NCBI RefSeq assembly: GCF_002005405.1
Contig: NZ_CP019728.1
Coordinates: forward strand, 248,001 to 312,000
Direction of reading: 5' to 3'
Source of the DNA: Jeotgalibaca dankookensis
Lineage (GTDB): Bacteria > Bacillota > Bacilli > Lactobacillales > Aerococcaceae
DNA: 64,000 bases
Shown here: positions 52,081 to 60,512 of the stretch, piece by piece
How positions within the stretch are numbered: position 1 is the first letter of the stretch
Layout of the letters: each line of letters begins with the position of its first letter
Translations under genes and position numbers: made by a program
The notes under the pieces: generated by a model
What the model saw: the letters and a program-made list of their open reading frames with translations, nothing else
What the model was told of the DNA's origin: nothing
Databases searched by the model: none

Positions 52081-54036
52081 ATGCAAGTTGAAGTAAGTTT
52101 ATCACCTATTCACGCGAACAAGGAGCACCCTTACAATTTTAATACTGGTCTTTTGGATATTACCCCAGAATTTGACCAACGCTATGCTACCCAAGAAAAA
52201 CTTGGGTTTATTTATCATTCTCAAGCAACTCTTTTTCGGCTATGGGCACCAGCTGCCCAAGAAGTAGAACTTATTCTTTTTAAAAAATTATATGAAGACC
52301 AAGCTGAAAAAATAATGATGATAGAAGTAAGTCCAGGTACTTTTGAAATAGAAGTTTTTCAAAACTTAGATGAAGTTGCGTATAAATATGGCCTCTATTA
52401 TCCAAACGGACATTATGCGGAAATTGTCGATCCATATGCTGTAGCAGCTACTAGCAATGGGCAACGATCAGTTGTCGTTGATTTAGAAACAACCAATCCT
52501 GATAATTGGGGCGAGAGGATGCCTCCTTTCACCGCATCGACTGATGCGGTTATTTATGAAACAAATATTCGTGACTTTACTATGGCAGAGTCAAGTGGAG
52601 TCAGGCATCGCGGGAAATATTTAGGAATGGTTGAAGAAAAGACCAAATCACCACTTGGAAAAGCGACCGGTATTGATTATTTAAAAGAATTAGGTGTGAC
52701 GCATGTGCAAATCATGCCTATGTATGACTTTGAAACTGTTAATGAAGAGAATCCGACCGATGCTTATAATTGGGGATATGACCCACAAAACTATAATGTT
52801 CCAGAAGGTTCATTTGCAACAGATGCTAGAAAACCGAAAGTACGTATAAATGAGATGAAACAGATGATTCAGGGCTTACATGATGCTGGAATTAGAGTCA
52901 TTATGGATGTGGTTTATAATCATGTTTATGATACCCTAACCCATCCTTTTGAGCTTGCAGCTCCTGGATATTTCTACCGACGCTTAGAAGACGGCCGTAT
53001 GTCAGATGGGACGGGTGTTGGTAATGATACAGCGTCAGAACGTGCAATGGTCCACAAATATATTTTAGATAGCATTCGCTATTGGACTGAAGAGTATAAA
53101 CTAGATGGGTTTCGCTTTGATTTAATGGGCATCCATGACATCGATACTATGAATGATATTCGTCATATGTTAGATGAAATCGATCCATCGATTATTGTTT
53201 TAGGAGAAGGCTGGAATTTGAATACATCGCTACCAGAAGACCAACGAGCATCCAGCAAAAATGCAGACAAAATGCCACGGATTGCTCACTTTAATGATGC
53301 CATGCGAACGGCTATTAAAGGTGGCGACATGGGTGGTGGTTTTGATCCAGGATTTATTACTGGTAAACCTTATATGGAACAATGGATTGCAATTAACCAA
53401 CAAGGTGGACTTTATTATCCGAGTGATATCGCTGGTTATAAACAACCCAATCAAATGGTGCAATATGTTGAAGCCCATGACAATCATACCCTTTACGATA
53501 AATTAGTCATTAATATGCCTCATGATGATGATCGTACCCGTAGTCGGCGGCATCGGTTAGCATCAAGTTTGGCTCTCTTGTCGCAGGGAATTCCTTTTAT
53601 TCACTCAGGACAAGAGTTTTTACGAACCAAACAAGGACTGGATAATACGTATCGGTCTTCTGATGCTATTAACCAAGTGGATTGGAATCGTCGAGATGAA
53701 AAATTAAAAGAAGTCGATTATTTAAAAGGACTGATTGCACTGCGCCAATCTGAACCGCTCTTTCGGATGCAAACCACCCAAGAAATTGCGAAACACATGG
53801 AAATTCTTAAAGCAGAATATTATGAAATATTCTGGCAATTAGAGAATGAAACGGATTTATACTATGTGTTTTTCAACGGAAATGGAGATCCACGCTACTT
53901 TTCTATCCATGAAGGGGACTTCGAATTGCTTGTTCATGATGGATTTGTGAATATGGAAAACCCCCGGATGTGGATTGATACCAATGATGTTAAAGTAGAG
54001 GGCTTTTCGACCACTATCCTTCACAAAAAGAAGTAG
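52081..54036 (+). CDS. pulA: Type I pullulanase
   Basis: 651 aa, no signal peptide, so cytoplasmic. A CBM48-like N-terminal domain (FRLWAPAAQEVELILF, about 57-150) precedes the GH13 barrel. The pullulanase signature YNWGYDPQNYN is at about 222. Catalytic residues: Asp in GFRFDLMGIHD, Glu in VLGEGWNL, Asp in VEAHDNHTL. It hydrolyses alpha-1,6 branches of glycogen, starch dextrins or pullulan, preparing linear maltodextrins for the enzymes at 58.8-64 kb. ATG after AAAAGGATG. Confidence 0.95.
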   Translation: MQVEVSLSPIHANKEHPYNFNTGLLDITPEFDQRYATQEKLGFIYHSQATLFRLWAPAAQEVELILFKKLYEDQAEKIMMIEVSPGTFEIEVFQNLDEVAYKYGLYYPNGHYAEIVDPYAVAATSNGQRSVVVDLETTNPDNWGERMPPFTASTDAVIYETNIRDFTMAESSGVRHRGKYLGMVEEKTKSPLGKATGIDYLKELGVTHVQIMPMYDFETVNEENPTDAYNWGYDPQNYNVPEGSFATDARKPKVRINEMKQMIQGLHDAGIRVIMDVVYNHVYDTLTHPFELAAPGYFYRRLEDGRMSDGTGVGNDTASERAMVHKYILDSIRYWTEEYKLDGFRFDLMGIHDIDTMNDIRHMLDEIDPSIIVLGEGWNLNTSLPEDQRASSKNADKMPRIAHFNDAMRTAIKGGDMGGGFDPGFITGKPYMEQWIAINQQGGLYYPSDIAGYKQPNQMVQYVEAHDNHTLYDKLVINMPHDDDRTRSRRHRLASSLALLSQGIPFIHSGQEFLRTKQGLDNTYRSSDAINQVDWNRRDEKLKEVDYLKGLIALRQSEPLFRMQTTQEIAKHMEILKAEYYEIFWQLENETDLYYVFFNGNGDPRYFSIHEGDFELLVHDGFVNMENPRMWIDTNDVKVEGFSTTILHKKK

Positions 54037-54076
54037 TTTGGTACAATGAAAGTAATATTCAGAAAGAGGTGTCTAT

Positions 54077-54895
54077 GTGATCAAGTTAGTAGCAATCGAT
54101 ATAGATGGAACGTTAGTAAATGAAGAAAAAATTATGAGCGAAAAGGTCAAAGCGACGCTTCAAAAAGCAATGAAGCAAGGAACAAAAATTGTATTGTGTA
54201 CCGGTCGGCCTATAACCGGAATTCTGCCTTATGTAGAAGAGCTGGGAATGGAAAAAGAAGAAGATTTTGTGATCTCTCAAAATGGGGCTGTCATTACGCG
54301 CACCGATACACGAGAAATTATTGAAGAATGGCCAATGGAATTAGCTGGTATAAAAGAATGGTATAAATTAAGTAAAAAATTCAAACCACTATTCTTGGTC
54401 ATGAATGAAGAAGATTTCAATTTAATCGTAGAACCAGAAGAAGATGTAGAACTTGAACCTGCTTTGATTGCGGAAGGAAAAATCATCAGCATGGCTGTAG
54501 ATGTAAAAACTTTCGAGCAGTTAAATAGCCGTTATGTTAAAGCAGTCTTTTTCGGAGAACCAAATGATTTGGATGAATTAGAAGCAGGCATACCAGAAGC
54601 GATGCGCGAAAATTATTCAGTCGTGCGCAGCCAAGTTTATCTTTTAGAAATAGCTGCAAAAGGTATAGATAAAGGCACTGCCTTGAAGCAATTAGCGCAA
54701 GACCTAGGATTTGAACGAGAAGAAGTGATGGCAATCGGCGATGGTAACAATGATTATGAGATGATTGAAGCAGCGGGTTTAGGTGTGGTAATGGCGAATG
54801 GAACTGAACGCCTAAAAAGTATTGCTGATGAACTAACCCTGTCTAATATTGAAGATGGTGTTGCTCATGCAATTGAAAAATTTGTATTAAATTAA
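54077..54895 (+). CDS. Cof-type HAD-superfamily phosphatase
   Basis: 272 aa, GTG start after AGAGGTG. HAD motif I is VAIDIDGTLVNEEK (nucleophile Asp), motif II CTGRPITG, motif III Lys in the AAKGIDKGTAL segment, and motif IV GDGNNDYEMIEAAG. The C2B cap is inserted between motifs II and III, as in YidA/Cof proteins, which dephosphorylate sugar phosphates and other small metabolites. Substrate unknown. It is close behind pulA (40 bases), so possibly in the same transcript. Confidence 0.92.
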   Translation: MIKLVAIDIDGTLVNEEKIMSEKVKATLQKAMKQGTKIVLCTGRPITGILPYVEELGMEKEEDFVISQNGAVITRTDTREIIEEWPMELAGIKEWYKLSKKFKPLFLVMNEEDFNLIVEPEEDVELEPALIAEGKIISMAVDVKTFEQLNSRYVKAVFFGEPNDLDELEAGIPEAMRENYSVVRSQVYLLEIAAKGIDKGTALKQLAQDLGFEREEVMAIGDGNNDYEMIEAAGLGVVMANGTERLKSIADELTLSNIEDGVAHAIEKFVLN

Positions 54896-54900
54896 AAAAC

Positions 54901-54940
54901 AAAAAAACTTCCTGGACAGGTGCTCAGGAAGTTTTTCTTA
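54901..54940. terminator. Bidirectional terminator between the HAD gene and the exporter gene
   Basis: AAACTTCCTG and CAGGAAGTTT, with A- and T-runs on both flanks, serving converging genes. Confidence 0.85.
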
Positions 54941-56020
54941 AAAATCATCAATTTGAGAGATATGGTATTTTTTATTTTGATTTCTGAAGTTGGTCACTAA
55001 CTTGTTAAGTTTAATTAATTCATCTTCGTATTCTAAAATGGCACTCATCAAATGGATGCCACTATACCCTTTTTGGTGAACAAAATCGGCTAGATTACTC
55101 TGTTCTTGAGCATGATTGAAGAAACTATCTAATATAATTTTTCGTTCCGAGCGATTAGCGACAAAAAAACGAACTTGATCCGGCGCAACGCGGCCACTGA
55201 ATTTAAGCATAATTTGTTCGTGACCCGACATTAAAGCTTCCATCCGTTCACGAATACTGGCACGCATTTCAGTTGGGAAATTGAAAAAGCTATTTTCATA
55301 TTCGTGCATAACCGTGAGGACTTTGAAGGCAGCGCGAGTTGTATAAATCATCCGACGATATATGGCTAATTGTTTTAGTTCATCATATTTGTAGCGCGTA
55401 AAGGGAAGCTTACTTTCTTTGAGCAGTTTAAAGAAATAATCGATTCGAGCTAACTGTGTCCGCGACCATTTAAGATCATCGCTCATAATAGAAAACTCGG
55501 TATTTTTTCTTAAACTTGAACGAATTCGAACTAGAAATTCGCTATTAGTGTAATCAATAAGATGGTAAAGCTTTTCCCCATATTGAGGGGGATAGATGTA
55601 AGTGTTGACTAAAAACGCAATAATAACACCGATGAAGGTTTCTAAAATTCTTATCGCAGTCACTAGAAAAAGGGTGTCACTAGGATTGAGCATAATAATG
55701 ATAAGTGTCATAACCGACATAGTAATCACATCGCTCAAATGCAAGTAATTTAAAATTGCAATTAACAAAATAGCTGTAAAGCCGATAATAATAACGCTAT
55801 TACCAACTGCCCACACAATTAAGGTTGCGAGTACCCCACCAATTGTATTGGCTACCATTCGATTTCGCATCGTAATGTAAGATTTTCTAACGGATGGCTG
55901 AGTAGAGGGGACGGCGGAAATGCCAGCAATGACGCCAGCATCTGAGTAAATAAGTTGAGCAAGCAGAATGGATAAGGTAATAGAAAGTCCGGTCTTAAAT
56001 GCACGGGCTCCTAGTTTCAT
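54938..56020 (-). CDS. FUSC / aromatic acid exporter family membrane protein
   Basis: 360 aa. Six hydrophobic helices in the first 150 residues (GARAFKTGLSITLSILLAQLIY at the start, ISAVPSTQPSVRKSY, then IAILNYLHLSDVITMSVMTLI) are followed by a long cytoplasmic helical domain of about 200 residues. That is the layout of DUF939 / ArAE_1 proteins (PF06081), thought to export aromatic or other small acids. The minus-strand promoter is TTGCCA-17-TATAAT (56105 to 56077). A Fur-type half-site lies on it, next to the divergent perR gene. Confidence 0.85.
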   Translation of the reverse strand: MKLGARAFKTGLSITLSILLAQLIYSDAGVIAGISAVPSTQPSVRKSYITMRNRMVANTIGGVLATLIVWAVGNSVIIIGFTAILLIAILNYLHLSDVITMSVMTLIIIMLNPSDTLFLVTAIRILETFIGVIIAFLVNTYIYPPQYGEKLYHLIDYTNSEFLVRIRSSLRKNTEFSIMSDDLKWSRTQLARIDYFFKLLKESKLPFTRYKYDELKQLAIYRRMIYTTRAAFKVLTVMHEYENSFFNFPTEMRASIRERMEALMSGHEQIMLKFSGRVAPDQVRFFVANRSERKIILDSFFNHAQEQSNLADFVHQKGYSGIHLMSAILEYEDELIKLNKLVTNFRNQNKKYHISQIDDF

Positions 56021-56060
56021 ATGTGTTCATCTCCAAAATGATTTTTTGGTTTTTATTGCA

Positions 56061-56083
56061 TTCTAATGATAATCTTATTATAG
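56061..56083. promoter_or_regulatory. Fur/PerR-type box at the exporter promoter
   Basis: TGATAAT (56067-56073), a perfect 7-base Fur/Per half-site, within TTCTAATGATAATCT, which agrees at 10 of 14 defined bases with a Per box. It overlaps the -10 region and start of the exporter transcript and is about 120 bases upstream of perR. Confidence 0.4.
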
Positions 56084-56105
56084 ATGACTAACCCATCAAT
56101 GGCAA
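56077..56105 (-). promoter_or_regulatory. Promoter of the exporter gene
   Basis: On the minus strand: TTGCCA, 17-base spacer, TATAAT, about 57 bases before the ATG. Confidence 0.7.
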
Positions 56106-56140
56106 CGTAAGTCTTAAGAGATGGTTTTTCCCAAAAAATT

Positions 56141-56149
56141 TGCTATAAT
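56141..56149 (+). promoter_or_regulatory. Extended -10 promoter of perR
   Basis: TGC TATAAT at 56141-56149, about 50 bases upstream of the start. Confidence 0.65.
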
Positions 56150-56198
56150 AAAAACAGAACCAGCCTATAAGCAAAACTTAAAGAAAGAGGGTGGCAGC

Positions 56199-56633
56199 AT
56201 GACACATCCAATGGTAACTGATTCTATTAACAAATTGCGACAAAGTAAAATTCGACTGACCCCACAAAGGAAAGCAATCTTAGAATATATGGTAGAAAGT
56301 CAAAGCCATCCTACTGCTGATGAAATATATAGAGCCTTATCACCCCAATTCCCGAATATGAGTGCCGCAACAGTCTATAATAATTTACATTTATTTGCCA
56401 AAATTGGTTTCGTTAAGGAGCTGACGTATGGTGATGCATCGAGTCGTTATGATTTCACTAATACCCATCATTATCATGCCATTTGTGAAAAATGTGGTGC
56501 GGTAACCGACTTATATTATCCCGTTTTAGATGACGTGGAATCTGTTGCTGAAGATTTAATTGGTTTTGAAGTGACTAGTCATCGTATGGAAGTCTATGGG
56601 ATTTGTCCTGATTGTCAGGAGCTAGAAAAATAG
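56199..56633 (+). CDS. perR: Peroxide-responsive repressor PerR
   Basis: 144 aa from ATG 56199 (AGAGGGTGG upstream); an earlier ATG at 56121 would lie before the promoter. Winged helix: IRLTPQRKAILEYMVESQSHPTADEIY, then MSAATVYNNLHLF. Regulatory metal site His and Asp in RYDFTNTHHYHAICEKCG; structural zinc Cys pairs CEKC and CPDC. The Asp in RYDF favours PerR over Fur. It senses peroxide through histidine oxidation and controls stress genes. Confidence 0.92.
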   Translation: MTHPMVTDSINKLRQSKIRLTPQRKAILEYMVESQSHPTADEIYRALSPQFPNMSAATVYNNLHLFAKIGFVKELTYGDASSRYDFTNTHHYHAICEKCGAVTDLYYPVLDDVESVAEDLIGFEVTSHRMEVYGICPDCQELEK

Positions 56634-56664
56634 CCCTTTCCTAAATAGGAAAAGGTTATTTTTT
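56634..56664 (+). terminator. Terminator-like hairpin after perR
   Basis: TTTCCT and AGGAAA with a short loop and a run of seven T, directly after the perR stop. Confidence 0.7.
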
Positions 56665-56701
56665 TATGTATAATAAGAGAAATAATAGATGGAGGAAACG
56701 C

Positions 56702-57649
56702 ATGCCAACTTTAACTGATGTTGCTAAATTAGCCAATGTCTCTAAAATGACTGTTTCGCGGGTAATCAATCATCCAGAACAAGTAACCGAAGAATTACGC
56801 GAGTTAGTCTTTAAAGCTATGAAAGAGCTCGATTATCGCCCCAATAACGTTGCTAAGGCTCTGGCACAAAATCGAACACTGATTGTAAAGGTGATGGTTT
56901 TAGAAGAATTGGATACAACCGAACCTTACTATATGAATTTATTGATTGGGATTGCGAGTGGTTTGGACAAGAAACATTATGCACTCCAATTAGTAACACA
57001 AACCAGTGTCAATCAAACAGAATGTGATGGCTTCATTATTATGGGAATGCGTGAAGGAGATTACTCTTTTATAAAAGAACTCAAAAAGCCAGTCGTTTTA
57101 TTTGGTGAAAACACCTACGGCTTTACGTATGTTGATTCGGATAATTTTGGCGGTACCGCTAAAGCAACAACCTATGCTATTGACCGAGGCTATCAAAAGA
57201 TTGTTTTCGTTGGCATAGATGTGGAAGCGCCCTTTGAACAATCACGGGAAAATGGTTACATTGAAACGATGCAACAAGCGGGGATGGAAACAGAAATATT
57301 GCGTTTTGAAAATTATTCAACGCAAACAAAAGATTATTTCCATACTCACATTAACCGCTATCCTCAGAATACTTGCTTTATATGTAGCTCCGATCGATTA
57401 GCTCTAGGAGTCGAACGCGGTATTTTTCAAGGCGGTTATTCGGTCCCTCACGATTATGGTGTTATCGGGTTTGACGGCGTATTGTTAGATCAAGTAGCTG
57501 AGCCCAAATTAACCACTGTCAAACAAGAAGTCCGCCAAATGGGAGAGCATTGTGCAGACTTAATTATTAATAAAATCCAACATCCAGACCAAGTAATTAA
57601 GAGTATTGAATTAGATACCCAGCTCATTATTCGAGAAAGCACAAAATAA
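56702..57649 (+). CDS. LacI-family transcriptional regulator, MalR-like
   Basis: 315 aa from ATG 56702 (GGAGG upstream). The LacI HTH is textbook: PTLTDVAKLANVSKMTVSRVINHP, and YRPNNVAKALA is the hinge. The sugar-binding periplasmic-like domain follows: CDGFIIMGM, YVDSDNFGG, FICSSDRLALGVERG, YGVIGFDGV. Genes for maltodextrin use lie on both sides (pulA at 52 kb, the operon at 58.8 kb), so it may be their regulator. The effector cannot be read. Ends before a strong terminator. Confidence 0.85.
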   Translation: MPTLTDVAKLANVSKMTVSRVINHPEQVTEELRELVFKAMKELDYRPNNVAKALAQNRTLIVKVMVLEELDTTEPYYMNLLIGIASGLDKKHYALQLVTQTSVNQTECDGFIIMGMREGDYSFIKELKKPVVLFGENTYGFTYVDSDNFGGTAKATTYAIDRGYQKIVFVGIDVEAPFEQSRENGYIETMQQAGMETEILRFENYSTQTKDYFHTHINRYPQNTCFICSSDRLALGVERGIFQGGYSVPHDYGVIGFDGVLLDQVAEPKLTTVKQEVRQMGEHCADLIINKIQHPDQVIKSIELDTQLIIRESTK

Positions 57650-57689
57650 GCCATGAGATTATAATTCTCATGGCTTATTTTCTTTTTTC
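57644..57689 (+). terminator. Rho-independent terminator after the LacI gene
   Basis: AAATAAGCCATGAGA and TCTCATGGCTTATTT, a 15-base stem, followed by TTTTTT. Confidence 0.92.
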
Positions 57690-57713
57690 ATCAAAGTATA
57701 CAAATTCATAAGT

Positions 57714-57829
57714 GCTAGTGATGAAAAAGTTAGTGTTTTCATCACTAGCTCCCTTAAAAAAGTTTTTTATGATGAAATAAAGCAAAATATCATCATAAGA
57801 AGTAAGATTGGCTTCACTAGTGATGAACT
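57714..57829. repeat. Cluster of GATGA/TCATC inverted repeats
   Basis: The first hairpin is GCTAGTGATGAAAA (57714-57727) and TTTTCATCACTAGC (57736-57749), a perfect 14-base stem. The second is TTATGATGA (57767-57775) and TCATCATAA (57790-57798). The third is a CACTAGTG palindrome (57815-57822) followed by ATGAA. All share TCATC/GATGA, and the first and third share CTAGTGATGA. The element fills the gap between the converging LacI and proC genes; it has no T-run typical of a terminator. Confidence 0.7.
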
Positions 57830-57845
57830 CTAACTAATAGGCCAA

Positions 57846-58655
57846 TTATTTTTGCGTTAATTGAATAGATTTAGTAATAGCGGCGTCAACTGAAGCTAAG
57901 ATAGAGGCACGCAATCCTTTTTCTTCTGCTTTTGTGACCATCTCAATAGTAGTCCCACCTGGAGAACAAACGGCATCTTTTAATTGACCAGGATGCTCAC
58001 CTGTTTCTAAAACCATTTTAGCTGAACCCAACATGGCTTGTGCTGCAAATTGATAGGCTTGCTGGCGTGGCATACCCGCTTTAACTGCTCCATCGGCCAC
58101 GGCTTCAATAACCATGTATAAAATTGCTGGCGAGGATCCACTAACTCCAATGACAGCGTCGATTAAGGTTTCATCAATTATTTCTACCTTTCCTAAAGAA
58201 GCAAATAAATCAGCCACCATCTTTTTATCATCTGCATTTAAAGCATCGTTAAAGCAAAGTCCGGTCATCGCTTGCCCCACCATAGCTGGCGTATTGGGCA
58301 TCGCTCGAGCAACTTTGATTGGACGGGCAAATGCTGTTTCAATCGTTGCGATTGAAATACCAGCCGCAATATGAACTATAATCACATCATCTTTTACATA
58401 ATCACGAATCTCTTGCATAATTGAAACGTATATATTTGGTTTAACGGCTAAAATTAAAAGGTCAGCTTGTTTAGCGACAACGCGATTATCTGTCGTAGTT
58501 TCGACTCCAAATTTTTCTTCAATTTGAACGAGCGCTTCGGGATTTCGGCGCGATACAATAACCTGATTTGCTGTCGTGAAGCCGTTTGTTAACATCCCTT
58601 TTAAAATTGCTTGTCCCATATTACCCAATCCTATAAATCCAATTGTTTTTGTCAT
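57846..58655 (-). CDS. proC: Pyrroline-5-carboxylate reductase
   Basis: 269 aa. NAD(P) motif IGFIGLGNMGQAILKGML at the start, ILAVKPNIY, then HIAAGISIATIE, VARAMPNTPAMVG, and the signature GVSGSSPAILYMVIEAVADGAVKAGM. C-terminal CSPGGTTIEMV is conserved. It completes proline synthesis. Minus-strand promoter TTGAGT-18-TATAAT with a TGT extension (58712 to 58683). Confidence 0.95.
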   Translation of the reverse strand: MTKTIGFIGLGNMGQAILKGMLTNGFTTANQVIVSRRNPEALVQIEEKFGVETTTDNRVVAKQADLLILAVKPNIYVSIMQEIRDYVKDDVIIVHIAAGISIATIETAFARPIKVARAMPNTPAMVGQAMTGLCFNDALNADDKKMVADLFASLGKVEIIDETLIDAVIGVSGSSPAILYMVIEAVADGAVKAGMPRQQAYQFAAQAMLGSAKMVLETGEHPGQLKDAVCSPGGTTIEMVTKAEEKGLRASILASVDAAITKSIQLTQK

Positions 58656-58682
58656 TAACTTCTCCTTTTGTACTTTTCTTCT

Positions 58683-58712
58683 ATTATAACAAGTTTATGT
58701 CAAATAACTCAA
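58683..58712 (-). promoter_or_regulatory. Promoter of proC
   Basis: On the minus strand: TTGAGT, 18-base spacer, TATAAT with TGT before it. A perfect cre site begins 3 bases beyond the -35. Confidence 0.6.
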
Positions 58713-58714
58713 AA

Positions 58715-58728
58715 TGATATCGGTAACA
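58715..58728. promoter_or_regulatory. cre site (perfect consensus) between proC and the alpha-glucosidase operon
   Basis: TGATATCGGTAACA meets every defined base of TGWNANCGNTNWCA. It lies 66 bases upstream of the alpha-glucosidase start. A weak promoter TTGATT-17-TAGCAT (58731-58759) follows, so the site may control this operon. Confidence 0.65.
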
Positions 58729-58793
58729 CATTGATTTGAGTCCGTTTTCAGAGTAGCATGAGAGTAGACAAAAATATAAAAGGAGGTCACACA

Positions 58794-60500
58794 ATGGAAC
58801 AAGAAATTCCTTGGTGGCACAAAACAATTCTCTACCAAGTATACCCAATGAGTTTTCAAGATAGTAACTATGATGGCATCGGTGATATTCAAGGCATCAT
58901 TCGTCGCCTTGATTATATCCAAAGCTTAGGAGTGAATATGCTGTGGATTAATCCCATTTTCGCATCCCCTAAAATAGATAATGGCTACGATGTTTCGGAT
59001 TATATGGCCATTGATCCACATTTTGGAACGATGGAAGATGTAGAAGAGTTAATCGAAGAAGCCCATAACCGTGGCATTAAAATTATTTTTGATCTTATTT
59101 TAAATCATACATCTAACCAACATCCTTGGTTTAAAGAAGCTTCTAAAGGACCAGATAATCCTTACCGCGATTATTATATTTGGAGGGACGGGAAAAATAA
59201 TGGTCAAGATGCACCCAACAACTGGGAAGGTTTTTTTGGAACGTCTGTATGGGAGCGTGGTCCACAAGAAGATGACCAATATTATTTCCATTTGTTCGCA
59301 CCAGAAATGCCAGACCTTAACTGGGAAAATCCCGAGGTACACCGTGCTTTAGAAGATGTTTCCTTGTTCTGGTTAGATAAAGGAATTGATGGCTTTCGAG
59401 TGGATGCCTTTATTCATATTGCTAAAGAGGAAGGCTACCCAGATTTAGATTTACCAGTTGGTGAAATGGATGTAGCCGAAGAATATTTTGCAAATCTTCC
59501 TAAAGTTAATCAATATATGAAACGATTTACCACAACTTTGCGCGAACATTTCCCCGATATTTATATTCTCGGAGAAGCCGCTTCTGCTAATGTTGAACTT
59601 GCCCGAACATATTGCGATCCAGACGAGGGTGGTTGTAACTCTGTTATCACTTTCCGTTACTTTACTATGGACGACAGTACAAAAGACAAACGTTTGAACA
59701 GTAATTTACAAGATACTAACCTATTATATGGGGCTTTTAAACACAATATGGATCAATGGCAACGTGCTATGTCTGACGTCGGGGGACCAACTTTATATTG
59801 GAGTAACCATGATATGGGCCGGGTGGTTACACGAATTGGTGACGATCACGTTTTCCGAGATAATTCTGCTAAAATGCTTGCGACTTTAATGTATCTGCAA
59901 AAAGGAATTCCAGTTATTTATAACGGTGAAGAAATCGGTATGAAAAACCTTGAAATTGATGACATAGAAGACTTTAACGCCCCAGAAGCAAAAAGTTTTT
60001 ATAAAAAAGCGCTTGATCTTGGTTATACTAGAGAATGGGTTCTTCACAATTTGCGCCAAACTTCTAAAGACGCATCACGTGGCGGGATGCAGTGGAACGA
60101 CAGTGAATTTGCTGGCTTTTCATCTGTGGAACCTTGGAGTGGTGTCAACGTAGAGGAAAAATATAATGTCAAAGCGCAAATGATGGATTCAGAAAGTATC
60201 CTCATCCATTACAAAAAAATTCTCGATTTAAAACGAACTGAATTATTTATTTATGGCGATTATCACCTATTACCAACCGATGATAACTTTTATGCCTATA
60301 AACGTATTTTAAGAAATAAAGTCGCAACAGTGATTTGCAATGTAACAGAAGACATGCAGTATTATGACTTACCTCACGAACCTGATCACGGATATCGTCG
60401 TCCGATTCTTGAAAATGAAGGAGTACGTTTAATCAATGGAGGTAATACGGTTCGTCTCGGCGCTTATGCAGCAGTTGTCTTATTAACAGACTACGAATAG
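58794..60500 (+). CDS. GH13 alpha-glucosidase / oligo-1,6-glucosidase type
   Basis: 568 aa from ATG 58794, behind AAAGGAGGT (an ATG at 58758 is too early). GH13 motifs: IIFDLILNHTS, GFRVDAFIHIA (nucleophile Asp), ILGEAASA (acid Glu), YWSNHDMGRVVTR (transition-state Asp). QVYPMSFQDSNYDGIGDIQGII and SWLN-type lid segments put it among alpha-glucosidases, oligo-1,6-glucosidases and related enzymes, all cytoplasmic. It would release glucose from short malto- or isomalto-oligosaccharides. First gene of the operon. Confidence 0.92.
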   Translation: MEQEIPWWHKTILYQVYPMSFQDSNYDGIGDIQGIIRRLDYIQSLGVNMLWINPIFASPKIDNGYDVSDYMAIDPHFGTMEDVEELIEEAHNRGIKIIFDLILNHTSNQHPWFKEASKGPDNPYRDYYIWRDGKNNGQDAPNNWEGFFGTSVWERGPQEDDQYYFHLFAPEMPDLNWENPEVHRALEDVSLFWLDKGIDGFRVDAFIHIAKEEGYPDLDLPVGEMDVAEEYFANLPKVNQYMKRFTTTLREHFPDIYILGEAASANVELARTYCDPDEGGCNSVITFRYFTMDDSTKDKRLNSNLQDTNLLYGAFKHNMDQWQRAMSDVGGPTLYWSNHDMGRVVTRIGDDHVFRDNSAKMLATLMYLQKGIPVIYNGEEIGMKNLEIDDIEDFNAPEAKSFYKKALDLGYTREWVLHNLRQTSKDASRGGMQWNDSEFAGFSSVEPWSGVNVEEKYNVKAQMMDSESILIHYKKILDLKRTELFIYGDYHLLPTDDNFYAYKRILRNKVATVICNVTEDMQYYDLPHEPDHGYRRPILENEGVRLINGGNTVRLGAYAAVVLLTDYE

Positions 60501-60512
60501 GAGGAATGTAAA

